NCBI GenBank assembly: GCA_973895155.1 | Contig: OZ316892.1 | Coordinates: forward strand, 20,150,001-20,214,000 | Origin: Marsupella aquatica | Lineage: Eukaryota > Marchantiophyta | Reading direction: 5' to 3' | Length of the DNA: 64,000 nucleotides | Shown: one piece after another, positions 22,025 through 33,700 of the stretch | How positions within the stretch are numbered: position 1 is the stretch's first letter | Layout of the letters: every line of letters begins with the position of its first letter | Translations under genes and position numbers: made by a program | Notes under the pieces: generated by a model | The model's database searches: none | Told to the model about the DNA's origin: nothing | Seen by the model: the letters and a program-made list of their open reading frames with translations, nothing else

Positions 22025-23542
22025 ATGCCTAACAGTACTGACATAGGAGACTCAAGTATGTCCCCCAACACTATGGACATGGATACCATGTCTAGAATGT
22101 TGTTAACTTTGATGCAGAGTATGAAACAAACCGATACAACAAAAAATCAAAAGAGAGAGCAAGCACATTGTGCAACAAGATGCTTGAGGAAGGTTCTTGA
22201 GAAGAATGGGCAATTTGATGGTCGTAATGTAACTCGTTACATGAAGACCTATTGGCAAGAGGCTACTATTGAGCAACTTTCAGAAGAGGTTGCAATTCGT
22301 CAATTTTCAACATTGGCGGAGCCAGAATTAAAAGGGATCGTTGATGCTATAGTTCTTGAGGCATCAAAAGACAAGACATGGAGGTGTTTTGAGAAATGCA
22401 TGAAGGAGAAATTCCAATTGGAGGATGCTGATCGAATTACACAAGTGACATTTTGTGATTGGGTCCATGAGAGGAACAAGAAATTGGGGCCACAAGAACT
22501 ATTGCGAGAGTTCAACAAGAAGTTCAATCAACTTCTAGATTCAGAGGCACAAGTCATCCGGATGCAGAGGTGTATTCTATTTCTTAGAGCTGTAGATGAG
22601 AAGCTAAGGGATGAGTTGGAGAATGCTTTGGATCTAATTGATCCAGATCGTACTGACTCTTCTACAAATTGGGAGAACATTGAGAAGGCAGTGATGAAGG
22701 TAAGTCATCGACATAGAAGAAGAGACTTGGATCAAGAAGCTATCAGTGGAGTTCCAAGTCAAACCAAGACATCAATCACTACAAGGATGGGTAATACTAC
22801 TAGTGGGGGTGAGAAGAAGGAGATCAAGTCCACAGCACAAGAAGGCAAAGGAGGAGCAGTTGAAGAGCTTACTAATTTGATGAGGAACTTGACCATTCTT
22901 ACAACCCAAGTTCTAAACCAGACGCAAGCAACCAAGACTACAACAACAACAAATCGCACATGGAATTGCATGTGGTGTGACAGCAAGGAGCATAGAAGAA
23001 ATGATTGCACTGAACTTTCTGCAGCACTTCAAAATCGACTTGTGAAGTTTGTTGGTGAGCAAGGACAAAAGAAGCTTGCATACTACAACACTGAGGAACT
23101 TATACCACTCAACAATAATCGTGGAGGAATGAGAGCCTTAGTGGAGAAAAAGTTGGCAACAGAAGGAGTAGACACAGCAACAACTGTAATCGAGCCTAAC
23201 GTTTTTGCTGCAACAAGTTGTTTTTCAGAAAAGGTACTTGATGAGACAGGAAAGAAAAAGCTTGCTGACTACATTCGTCAACAAACTAGATGGGATGCTC
23301 CTGTGTTAATAGCCCCAATTACTGCAGAAGTTGGAGCTACATGGGAAGCAAGAGTGGAGGACAAGCGCAAAACTCCTTCAAGTGATGAGCCAAGAGGAAA
23401 GATGCCAAGAAGAGAAACTTCAGATTCACCAATGGAGGAAGAGAAGAAGAATGAGAAGTCAACCAAAAAGGGACCTGGGTGGATACTAGGCCGTGATGTG
23501 GAACAAACAATTGAACCAGAGAGAATTGCTGATAAGTTTTGA
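22025..23542 (+). CDS. gag: gag-like capsid protein of the LTR element
   Basis: 505-codon frame starting at ATG 22025, 168 bp after the 5' LTR. The N-terminal two thirds are a helical, charged capsid-type region (RCLRKVLEKNGQFDGRNVTR; QRCILFLRAVDEKLRDELEN). It is followed by a zinc knuckle CMWCDSKEHRRNDC (Cx2Cx4Hx4C) at about residue 318 that would bind the element RNA. The frame ends at TGA 23540-23542. The next codons read on in the same frame (KQEARGFTNEELFGSLRK) into the protease, so this stop is probably a TGG-to-TGA mutation rather than the natural gag end. Confidence 0.8.
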   Translation: MPNSTDIGDSSMSPNTMDMDTMSRMLLTLMQSMKQTDTTKNQKREQAHCATRCLRKVLEKNGQFDGRNVTRYMKTYWQEATIEQLSEEVAIRQFSTLAEPELKGIVDAIVLEASKDKTWRCFEKCMKEKFQLEDADRITQVTFCDWVHERNKKLGPQELLREFNKKFNQLLDSEAQVIRMQRCILFLRAVDEKLRDELENALDLIDPDRTDSSTNWENIEKAVMKVSHRHRRRDLDQEAISGVPSQTKTSITTRMGNTTSGGEKKEIKSTAQEGKGGAVEELTNLMRNLTILTTQVLNQTQATKTTTTTNRTWNCMWCDSKEHRRNDCTELSAALQNRLVKFVGEQGQKKLAYYNTEELIPLNNNRGGMRALVEKKLATEGVDTATTVIEPNVFAATSCFSEKVLDETGKKKLADYIRQQTRWDAPVLIAPITAEVGATWEARVEDKRKTPSSDEPRGKMPRRETSDSPMEEEKKNEKSTKKGPGWILGRDVEQTIEPERIADKF

Positions 23543-24265
23543 AAGCAAGAAGCCCGTGGTTTTACAAATGAGGAGTTATTTGGGAGTTTGAGGAAAGACA
23601 TACAAGAAGCAATTCTTACAAGATCAAAGAAGAAACGTTTTTACAAAGAGGGTCCTCATGCTCTAGCTGGGGAGATGAAGGATTCAGATAATGAAGGAGA
23701 AACTAAGAGCGTGAGCATTTGTGCAGTACAAGTTGAAGACAACAAAGTTGAGGTAGATTCCTATCATGCTAAATCTATAAAAGAAATGGAGTCATATTGG
23801 GCAAGAGCTTGTGATGAAGTTGAGGTGGAGCTGATTGGAGTCAAAGGTCCTATCAAGGCACTTATTGATTCAGGATCAGAGGTGAATCTAATGTCAAGGG
23901 AGCTCTACAACCAAGGAAGGTGGAAGGTGGATCGAGACATCCAATGGAAGGTGAAATCAGTGAATGCAAATCACAATTCTTTGTGGGGAGCTTGTCCTGA
24001 TGTGAAGCTTAAGGTAGGAAATGTGCTTGAAGACATCAATGTCTTTGTTCATGATTCCTTACCTTATCCACTTCTTCTAGGATAACCTTTCATTACAGAA
24101 TGGAGACTAGAGACTAAGGTTCTTGATGATGGCACTCATATGGCCAAAGTCAAGAGTAAGGATAATCTTTGTGTTATCCAATTTCCAACAGTTCGCCCGG
24201 ATCATGTGAGAAATAGGAAGGAGCTGAGAGCAAGTGAAGAGATGAAGGACCAAGAAAATTTCTGA
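23543..24265 (+). pseudogene. Aspartic protease region of the LTR element
   Basis: Continues the gag frame after TGA. The retropepsin motif ALIDSGSEVNLMS (DSG) lies near 23860-23900 and LPYPLLLG near 24060-24082, the usual ILG-type C-terminal block. TAA 24083-24085 interrupts a reading that continues PFITEWRLETKVLDDGTH (LLGQPFI expected, so CAA to TAA). A TGA at about 24262-24264 and frame changes follow, so no intact link to reverse transcriptase remains. The protease itself looks complete with its catalytic Asp. Confidence 0.7.
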
Positions 24266-27200
24266 TTGGCATCCCGTTAATGAGGGTGAGCAGGCAGGAT
24301 GCCAATGTGAGTGACTCACCAAACATAAGATTTTCCTCGTCTTCGTTTGTAGCTATAGGGAGAGATAGAGAGGTTTCATATATGCAAGTTAGAGAGGCAT
24401 CAAGAAAATTGAAAAAGAGAATTGAAAGAAGTAAGGCTATGTTAGTTAGTCAAGGTGTTATGGATTTAAGTGATAACATAGAGGGTGTGCTAGATGAACA
24501 AGGTTGTTGTCGACTTTGCAGCAAGTTATAGTAGATTTGAATGATGGAAAGGGTGAGATAGAAGTAGGCCCATTGCTATATCAGCATATAGAAGAGTTGG
24601 TTGAGGTGAACACAAAGTACAAGACAATAGATAAGAAGGTTAGACCAGCAGCCACACCTCTACCAGCTGATGCAAGAGATATTTTAAGAAGTGCTAGCAA
24701 GGAGCCTAGTTTGAGAGATAAAAGAAAAATTGGACATACATTCACAGAAGATACTTTGAACCAATTGCAAATTGGTGATGATGGACTACTTACCATGATC
24801 GATAAGGAGGCATTCAAAAAGATGATCAAAGAGCATGGGAGGGCATTTTCCTTTTCTATGGAGGAGATAGGATGTGTGGATCCACAGAAGGTAACACCAA
24901 TGGTTATTTTTACAGTTCCACACATACCATCGGATTTGAAGCCAATTTCAGTTCCAAGAGCACTAACACCAAAGTTGATAGCATTGTTGAAAGAGAAGTT
25001 AGATGCTAAGATACTTGAGAGATCAGATGCACCATACTCCAATCGGTGGTTCACAGTGCAGAGAAGAATGGGAAGCTACGTTTCATTCAAGACATGCAGC
25101 CACCAAACAAAGTCACAATTCGGAATGTTGGAGTTGGACCTGTGGTAGATGAGTATGCTGAAGACTTTGCTGGGAGGGCCATCTATTCCATTGGAGACTT
25201 GTACTCAGGGTATGATCAATTCCAACTTTCTCAAAGTAGTAGGGATATCACCACCATGAGAACTCCACTTGGACTTTTGCGTATGTGCACCTTGCCACAA
25301 GGTGCTACTAATTCTGTTGCACATATGCAAAATGCTATGAACAAGATTTTGGAGTCTTTCATTCCACATAAAACTAGACCATTCCTTGATGATATGCCAA
25401 TCAAAGGATGTTTGGAAGAACTCAAGGATGAGACACTTCGAAAGGATGGGATACGTCAATTTGTTTGGGAACACATGAAGGATGTAGGGGCTATACTAAA
25501 GAAGTTGATTGAGGTGGGAGTTACACTCTCAGGAGAAAAATCAGCATTTGGCTTGAGAGAAGTCAAAGTGGTTGGGCAGATGTGTGGGCCCTATGGAAGA
25601 AAGCCAAGTAAGGAGAAGGTGGAAGCAATCAGCCAAATGGAGGATTGTCAAACAACTTCAGAGGTACGAAGGTTTCTAGGAGGTTGTATCTTCTACAGAA
25701 TATGGATATCACATTTTTCACATGTTTCACATCCATTATATGGCTTGCTTAAGAAGAATGTAAGATTTATATGGAAAAGTGAACATGTAGAAGCAATGCA
25801 GCACTTGAAAGAAGCTTTGTTAAGTCCACCTGTGCTTCGCCCATTGAAGTATGATGGTGTACATCCAATAGTTCTTACAATAGATGCAAGTCCATATGGA
25901 GCAAGATGGGCATTGGGACAAGATGATGATGATGGGCATAGAACAGCTGCTCGTTTTGGAGCAAAGATCTTTAACGAAAGACAACAGAAGTATCCGCATA
26001 TAAAGAGAGAGCTTTGGGGAGCAAAACTAGCACTTAGGCAAGAGAGAAATTACTTGATAGGAGCTAACATGATTCTAGAAACTAATTGCTTACCCTTACT
26101 TGGGATGATTATAAACTGTGATACTCCCAACATTGCTATGCTTAGGTGGATAGCTTTTATCCGAATGTTTAATCCAGAACTGAAGCACATAATTGGAAAA
26201 GATAATCCAGTGGCTAATATGTTGTCAAGAGCTAGATATAAATCAGGGAAGCATAGTATTGAGTGTTCACATGGTGAGATTGAGGGACAAATTAAGGGGT
26301 TGTTATTCTATGAAGATCTATATTCAGGAGAGTTGCTAATTATAGGACGTTATTTGAGTACATTGGAGAGAGACACTAGATGGAGTGATGAAGAATTCAG
26401 CAAGATTCGAAAGAAGGCTTACAAGTTCTTGGTTCGAGATGGATACTTATGGAGGCGTCCAAAGGCAAGGAGTCAAGTACCTCTGAGAGTGCTTGATACT
26501 GAGGGAGAGAAAGTTCAAGTATTACAAGAGGCACATGATCTTGAAGCAGCAGGGCATCGTGGAGTTCACGCTACATATGAAAAGTTAAGAAGATTCTACC
26601 GGTGGGCTGGAATGTATATGGATGTTCGAGAATATGTTGGATCTTGTGAGATTTGCCAATACTACTCAAAGATTCAACATAGAGATGGCTTGAACCCTAC
26701 ACATCCTCTATCTTTACATTTTCAATGGGGTATAGATATCGTTCATATGCCACCAGGGATTAGAGGTGCAAAATATTTAGTGTTAGCTAGAGAAGACTTG
26801 TCTTCGTATGTGGAAGGGAGGACATTATCTTCTAACAAGATTGAAGTCGTATGCAGGTTTGTGTTAGAAGATATCATTGCTAGACATGGATGTTTTAGGC
26901 GCATGAGAGCTGACCGTGGAGAGTTAGATAGCAAAGAGGCAAAGGCATTCTTCAAGAAATTTCATATCCGCTTAAAGCTAAATACATCTTACAATCCAGA
27001 AGCAAACGGCAAGAGTGAGAGAGGTCATCCACCAATTGTTAATGCCTTAGTCAAATCATGCAAGGGAAAGGCATCAAGATGGCCAGACTTACTACCTTTA
27101 GCTCTATTAGCAGATAGAATAACTTGTAGTTCAGTGACAGGATATGCACCGGCAAAATTAGTAAGTGGGCATCTACCTTTAATGCCATTAGAGAAGAATG

Positions 27201-27629
27201 TTTTTAGTTGACTGGGAAGATCAGATATCACATGAAGAGCTACTTGCAAGGAGGATGGAACATTTCCAAACAACTCCAGAAAAGATTGACATTGCAATGG
27301 AGAAAGTGAAGCAAGCACGAGAGAAGAATAAGGTCAGATTTGATAAGACTCATCGATTGAGACCTATTCAAATCAAAGAAGGAGATTGGGTTCTTATTGC
27401 AGAAGGAGGGTTGGAGCAACAACATTCGACAAAAGCTAAGTTTATGAGAAGATGAAGAGGGCCATTTGTGGTTGTTACTATTCACCCAAATGCAACATAC
27501 ACAGTTCGAGAGTTAGATGGAGCAATTCATCAAGTTCCTTATGCAGGCAAGAGGGTTAAGCTTTTCAAACAACGTTTGAAATTTCATTTACAAGATGTGT
27601 ATGATTTGAGTGATGTAGAGGACTTTTGA
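24266..27629 (+). pseudogene. pol: Reverse transcriptase, RNase H and integrase region
   Basis: Coding frames 24280-24531, 24504-25148, 25046-27211 and 27198-27629 are linked by one-base shifts (near 25050 and 27205), and TGA 27453-27455 lies in MRR-x-RGPFVVV where Trp fits. RT: ALTPKLIALLKEKLDAKILE, FIQDMQPPN, DLYSGYDQFQL and RPFLDDMPIKG (catalytic DD). RNase H: LTIDASPYGARWAL and KRELWGAKLAL. Integrase: an HHCC zinc site (AAGHRGVHATYEKLRRFY, CEICQYYS), then Asp in WGIDIVHMP, Asp in RADRGEL and Glu in PEANGKSERGH, so the DDE triad is present. The C-terminus (KRVKLFKQRLKFHL) shows no chromodomain that I can recognise. Transposition would need every break repaired, so this copy is inactive. 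Confidence 0.85.
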
Positions 27630-27669
27630 AGCTGGGTCATAAGGTTGGTGTAGACCGGAGGCTGCACAG

Positions 27670-27687
27670 GTTTAGTGGGGGGTGATA
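27670..27687 (+). promoter_or_regulatory. Polypurine tract
   Basis: GTTTAGTGGGGGGTGATA directly before the 3' LTR: a purine-rich G run as expected for plus-strand priming. Confidence 0.6.
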
Positions 27688-29227
27688 TGTCGTGGGGATT
27701 CCTTTTAGAAGGCTAGAATCTATATTGTGTTATTTGAATTTATGTGAAGAGGGTTTTACTTAAAAGCTTCATAGTAGTACTATTAGAGCATATATGTTAC
27801 ATTCTATATGTAGTGTGTACATTCTATAATGGTACATAGTAGTTCCACCAATTACGCATAGTAGTTTCACCAACTACGCATAGTAGTTTCACCAACTACG
27901 CATAGTAGTTTCACCAACTACGCATAGTAGTTGCACCAATTACGTATAGTAGTTTCACCAACTATGCATAGTAGTTGCACCAATTACGTATAGTAGTTTC
28001 ACCAACTATGCATAGTAGTTGCACCAATTACGCATAGTAGTTTCACCAACTACGCATAGTAGTTGTACCAATTACGCATAGTAGTTCCACCAATTACGCG
28101 TAATAATTCCACCAACTACGCACAGTAGTTCCACCAACTATGAATAGTACTAGCACACTTATAGGTGCTTGATGCTTGCCACTTGGCTTCCATCCAAGGG
28201 TCAAGGCATCGATCCATGCCCTCTTGGAAAACACAAAGGGGCACTATAAATAAAGTGAAGAGGAGCACACTCTCCTCATTCGCATTGTTTGATCTATCAT
28301 GTTGGACTTGCAACACTATAAGGAACTCTTCCCCTCTTGTGCACATGTCTTGTTTATTATTTACCTCCATGCTTGGGTACTAACTTGATTGTTAGTCTTA
28401 GAACTATTTTATGTTTTATGTTTATTAGTCTTGAGATCAATTTAGTGTGCTTGTAATGAATAATATGATAAATGGAGTACCTAGAGTTTATCCCCCACCT
28501 GTTGTGCCATTTGTCAATCCTTTCTTAATTAGAATTCATTGTCTTAGCAAGCATACCATGAGAATGAATCTTCTTTATCATTTTGGATTTGAGTTAATGG
28601 AAACAGTTATGAATAGCGATGCACCATTTGTATACCCGATTGTTGTTTATGGAAATGAATGGAATGTAACTATTTTTATTTTATATTAGATGGATTTTAA
28701 TAGACAATCCATAAATATACCGAAGTTAGATTTGAATAGGCTTCCTAATAATGTGTCTGATTTTCCTTCATCTATTGACATTAGAGTGGTATGCCATAAG
28801 AAGGTTGATTGTAGAGATGTTTTAGTTAGAAAGTATGGAGATGAAAGATACAATGTTATGTTTAGGATGCCAGAACCTGTGATTATATCATCTATGGTAA
28901 ATCTTAAGATCATAGTCTTTATTTTCTATAATTGACTTATCTAATTGTAGGATTCGTTGAAAATTGCAATCTATGACTTGACTTGGGAAGTAAGTTATGT
29001 GGAAAGAGGATAGGCCGATTCGAGGCTTAGTGTGAGGAAGCCGCTCATCGTAGAGTGGGACAAAGGCTGTGAGAGATATTTTAGAGGATAACGGTGAGAG
29101 AAATTGATCGACAAAGGGGATTGCAAGGGTAATGTGAGGTGAGAAAAGACGTATTTTGGAAAGGTTTCTTCCAAGATAGGAAAAACAAGAGCTCGGTGCT
29201 TCCCAAGAACTAAAGATTCCCTCGACA
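27688..29227 (+). repeat. 3' LTR, about 1540 bp
   Basis: Begins TGTCGTGGGGATTCC and ends CTCGACA, near-identical to 20428-21857. The ~110-bp excess comes from about five more 22-bp units (27835-28145). Most of the other differences are transitions. Confidence 0.9.
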
Positions 29228-29406
29228 ACGGTCTCTCAAGAAAATCTTGAGAAAGATTATATTGATAAGACGAATCTTTGGAGGAGAAATGTGATCATTC
29301 GTAATCACGGGAATAAAGACCATTTAGAAAAGTTTGACGAATTTATGAAATACTTATCTGCCGAAAAAGACCGTGCTATAAAAGCCCGGGATAAGTCCAA
29401 TAAGTA
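29228..29406 (+). pseudogene. C-terminal part of HAD module 1 beyond the retrotransposon
   Basis: The reading frame broken at 20427 resumes here (VSQENLEKDYIDKTNLWRRN, then VIIRNHGNKDHLEKFDEFMK) and ends at TAA 29405-29407. It aligns with the end of the paralogue at 55 kb (WEDPVIQRHGDRYLVEQFN), so it is the true C-terminal block of the same HAD module. It is followed by an intron-like stretch with a palindrome relic (29474-29493) and by HAD module 2. Confidence 0.65.
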
Positions 29407-29473
29407 AACGTTTATTGTTTATTATCAATTATTATTTATAAATTGATTAAAATTGAACTTTATATTTTGGGAG

Positions 29474-29493
29474 TGACGCGCCTGGTCACGTGG
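29474..29493. repeat. Decayed intronic palindrome
   Basis: TGACGCGCCTGGTCACGTGG between HAD modules 1 and 2. One arm is changed, but the outline and location match the other copies. Confidence 0.5.
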
Positions 29494-29538
29494 TTGTTTG
29501 CAATTGCATAATATGAGAATCAAATTGTTCATTTACAG

Positions 29539-29867
29539 GTGTCTAAGTGGAGTAGGTTGCGTCAACTTCTAGTTTTAGGACTGGAAAACTTCCTGTGCTC
29601 TGTTTCAAAATATACTCCTCAGCTCAAGTTGACACCCGGAATGCGTATCGGATCTCTATGTGTCGTTCCGAGGCCGCATCTTCATGATCTTATAAAATTA
29701 TGTTATGATCATTTTGATGTGATGGTCTGGTCTATTCTCGACGATAAACTGGTTTATCAGATACTTTCAGAAGTGTTGTCGAGCACCGACCTGTCGCAGC
29801 TGATATATGTGTTCACGCGGGATCATTGCTGGAATCTTGGTTATGTGAAGAAAAATTATAAGACTGT
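29539..29867 (+). pseudogene. FCP1-like HAD module 2, truncated by the CACTA element
   Basis: Follows HAD module 1 after a ~130-bp intron-like gap. It reads RQLLVLGLENFLCSV where paralogues have VIFDLNRVLIW or LIVLDVEHVLC, so the nucleophilic Asp is Gly. MRIGSLCVVPRPHLHDLIKL, FDVMVWSILDD and LIYVFTRDHCW follow, in the same order as the 55 kb copies. Homology stops exactly at CACTAGAAGAATCC (29868), the left end of the large CACTA element, so the C-terminal half is missing. Loss of the nucleophile would abolish phosphatase activity. Confidence 0.65.
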
Positions 29868-29894
29868 CACTAGAAGAATCCGAGGTGAACTGAG

Positions 29895-30190
29895 ACCGCA
29901 ATATATGACTCATTTTGGCTCATGTGACTTCATTGTGACTCAATGTGACTTGACCCACGCTGTGACCCTTGGAGTTGCAAAAGTTGAGACCAAAAAATGG
30001 AAGTCACTATTGATACTGGGCTTTGCAACTTGCTTGATACCCATTTGTGACTGATCTGTGACTTTATTGTGGAGTCTAGCCTTGTTTCGACGTGACTGCA
30101 ATATGACTTCAGCGAGTCACATCGTAAGTCACATACATGACTTACCCGCATTCAACAACGACTAGCGTGTGACTATTTAGTGTCACAGGA
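29895..30190. repeat. Left subterminal motif cluster of the CACTA element
   Basis: About ten copies of (A/T/C)GTGACT or its complement AGTCACA in both orientations within 300 bp. This is the expected place for a TNPA-binding array; binding is inferred. Confidence 0.55.
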
Positions 30191-30722
30191 GAGACCAATG
30201 GAGACCTTGGCCCGCGTCACACAACAGAACCATTTGGGACTCTATATACTCATGTTTATAACTAATAAGGTTCACATGCAAGTTATAACCATGACTAATG
30301 AACACAGAGGGACAGTTCATAAGGAGAGAGAGCACTCGACATTACAATACATAGAAACCTGATGTTCTAACTTTAGAAATATAACACATTGAATACAGGA
30401 AATGAACATAGCATGAATGACATCCACATGAAACAAAGCATCATATAAGCAGATCCTACATAAAACATTCATAAGAATTAAACACAATCACAATCTTGCT
30501 AAAAAATGAAGATCATTTGAATTCCAATGGAATAGTTTACAATGTGATCAATGTAATTTAGACAAAACAGGAACTCATAATTGATGACTGTAGGATGAGA
30601 TAACTGAAAGCACATGCATGATACTATGAATCTCCAAGAGGACATGATTCTTGTACTGCTTCTTGACATCTAAAATCTACATAACATGACTCACACTACA
30701 AACAAATAATGGCATGACATTG

Positions 30723-33700
30723 TTATGGATCCTCTATGAACTTGCTTGGCCATAATACCAAAGAACCTGCAGCATCTCCAAGTGTCTTTTGAGGAGGATC
30801 ATCATTTGTGTTTGGAATGGGAAGGACAGCTTTAGGTTTCACTAGTAATGTGACTAACACTACTGAATAACCTGGGGGAATCCTCTTGCCATGGAACGTT
30901 GTGGAACCAACCTGCACTTTGGCAAATCCTACTCGTGTTCCACTCTCATCAACAGCTAACAAGCCACTTTGTCCCTCAGCATTAGGTGCTTTCCCCACTT
31001 CCACCTTAGATCTTTCTGCCAGCACTGTTCTTGGAGGTTTGTATGAAACCTTTGACGTGGCTCTGCTCCCACCAGCAGACTTGCTTCGTGTGCGCATGCT
31101 TCCTCTCTTCACAGTAGTGAAGCTAGGCTCAGTAGGTTCCTCTGTTAGGACTGTCACAGTAGCAGGTTCATCACCTGGGAGTGTCATACCAACTAACTCT
31201 TTGGTTGGATTTATCTCAACAAGAGGCACACCTGTCATTGAGAATGATACATTCTGCAAATCATTTATCTCTGCAATGGAGTCAAGATCTACATAGCATG
31301 AATCTGGCTCAATGGTATCATTGTCATGCTTGCTGATATCCTCATTTGCCCCAACATTGATATCATCCACTCCCTTGCCAATGTCATCCTCATCCAAACA
31401 TGGTTGACTGCCCTCTGTCAAACAAGTTGCTTGTACAGACTGCAACTTTGTTGCCTCTAAATTACAGCGAGTATTTGCCAAGTTCTCATACTTCTTCTCT
31501 GTAGCACCTGTCTTATTCTCTATGGACACAACAACCACAATATATGTTACTGAAAATAACACATTCAACAAACAATGTCAATTCAAACTATACATTTAAT
31601 AATCATATCCCACACAGTTGTAAAGGCCTTACCTTCAAGCCTACATGTCGTTGGCATGCCAGAAGAGTGCATCGACTTTTCCACCTCAAGTGGTGATGGT
31701 GGAACTCCTGCAGAATTGGAATCAATTTTATCTCTCACCGACACAACAGCTTCCATTAATGTCTTGAAGTTCACATGGAACAAGTCAGTCAATGAATTCA
31801 AACGTTCATTGATCTCTGGAAGACATGTTTCGACAGCCTTCAAACGACCACTTATCTTTGTAAGTGAAGATCCACCTCCCTACATGACACAGGGGTATAG
31901 GTTCAATCACTCCATATGAAATGTTGGGCAATATATGCACAATCAATGTTATATACAGTGTACACCTGAAATTCAACGCAGGTCATTCAATTACCAATCA
32001 GAACTCATATAACTTACATGCTTGGAGGATTCAGATGCACCCTCTTGAGCCCGGGTGTTCACAATTTCAGCCCTCAACTCTTCTTTTGAAGGGCTTTGCC
32101 CCAATTGGGCTTTCTGCACATGCATGGCAAACACAAGTTATCGATCAATATTCAGGGAACGTACACTAAAAAACAAAGTTTACATGTATGGGTTTACACT
32201 AAAAAATAGTACATAGTGTAGCATAAATTACATAGCTAGGCCATTCATTCTTACCAAACGTTTAGCTGTCGGTGCAGTGCCGGTCCTTCCTGTCAGATTA
32301 GGGTTCTGAACACTCAACCTGGCCTCGGTCATCTGTGAACTCTTCTTTTTTGAAGCATCTGTTACAAAATAAGCTACTAACCTTGCCCACACTTTATCAT
32401 CACAACTGGCTGGTGGAGGCATATCTGGCTTCTCCCCACCTTCCTTCCAAGCCTTATGCATTCTCCACCTCTCTTGCTTGATAATTTTACCTGCTGTACT
32501 CTCTAGGCAACCTATGTCCACGCCATCATCACTGCCCACATAATTCCATTTGGCAGCAACATTTTCACATACAGTCTTCCAATCTTTTGGATGCTGTTTT
32601 TTAAAATTAATAACACTCACATCTAACCAACGCAATACTTCAGCTTTCAAATCAGCATGCCATCGGTTCTTGCGAGGACACTCAGCATCCACCCATTGTC
32701 TCTCATTCAACTTTACGTTCCCTTTTTTTGTCACCTCCCCTCGTGCACTGCTCTCGGTAGTACTGGGCGTTGTATTGGCCACCCCTTCATTCACCCTACC
32801 TGGGGTTCTGAAGCCACCTGGGAAAATACAATGCCATTCATGCTTGAGAACTACATATAGCAGAATGGATGACGGCAACATTCAATGCTTCACTTCAAGA
32901 AAAATTCTTCAAACATACATACCTGTAGCTCTGCCTGTAGATGCCTGTGCAGGGACTGCACTCTGAAATTGTTGCGACCCTGGACCACCTGTCCAGCCTA
33001 GTACAGGGGCCGGATGATGTCACTTTCTAGGTATGTGTGTGCAAACATATGTACTGAAAACTAAGTACAAACTGTAGGAAAACAACTGAACATTCACCGA
33101 CATACCTGTCCCCCTTCCGTGCTGCATCTGCATAGGGGCATTAGTGAATACTTGAGTCGATGGTTCGACTGTCCAACCTGCACACATACATTTTCTATCA
33201 TTATACATGTGCAGAGTCCCCCCCACGTGAATGGACTCCACATATAATGAGTTCTTCCATTGCTGACAAGATCAGACATTACCTGCTCCTCTTCCAGCGT
33301 TTGTAGGTATTGAATTTTGATATCCCTGCCAATTACCTTCACCACCTTCCCAACCTTGTTCATTCCACGACCCACCACCATCCTCCCAACCTGGTTCAAC
33401 CCATGTCTGTCCTTGTGGACATTGGAACTGATCATTACTAGCATTTGCCCAATCAGGTTGGGCAGAATCTGCATGCAATGGCAGGTGGACAGAATTTCAT
33501 GTTGTCTGAATCCAACACATCCCAAACAATGTCAAAAATTGATATGCAGTCTGAAATTCAGGAGTGCCATGCCTTCACAAAGAACTGGCATATAGATATA
33601 TACTCACATCCCCATGGTTGAGGTGGACGTCCATACCCACGAGATTGTGGGTTTGGACCTGCTCTGCCTCTACCACGGGCATAACCTAGAGCTTGCCCCC

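Larger units (their letters stand above)
20428..29227 (+). mobile_element. LTR retrotransposon of Ty3/gypsy type inserted in HAD module 1
   Basis: Two long direct repeats (20428-21857 and 27688-29227) start TGTCG and end CAACA/CGACA, giving the usual TG...CA with a short inverted terminus. Between them lie a primer-site-like sequence, gag with a zinc knuckle, protease, reverse transcriptase, RNase H and integrase in that order, with integrase last as in Ty3/gypsy. Target duplication is ACGT/ACGG or AACGT/AACGG, depending on the exact LTR end. Removing the element restores the HAD reading frame across the junction, which proves insertion into that gene. The LTRs differ at roughly 20-25 sites by my count, about 1.5 percent, plus array length, so the insertion is fairly young. 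Several in-frame stops mean this copy is not autonomous. Confidence 0.9.

Noticed and set aside
27835-28145. Regular ~22-bp repeats that superficially resemble a CRISPR array
   Set aside because: There are no unique spacers; units abut directly and lie in the LTR of a eukaryotic retrotransposon.
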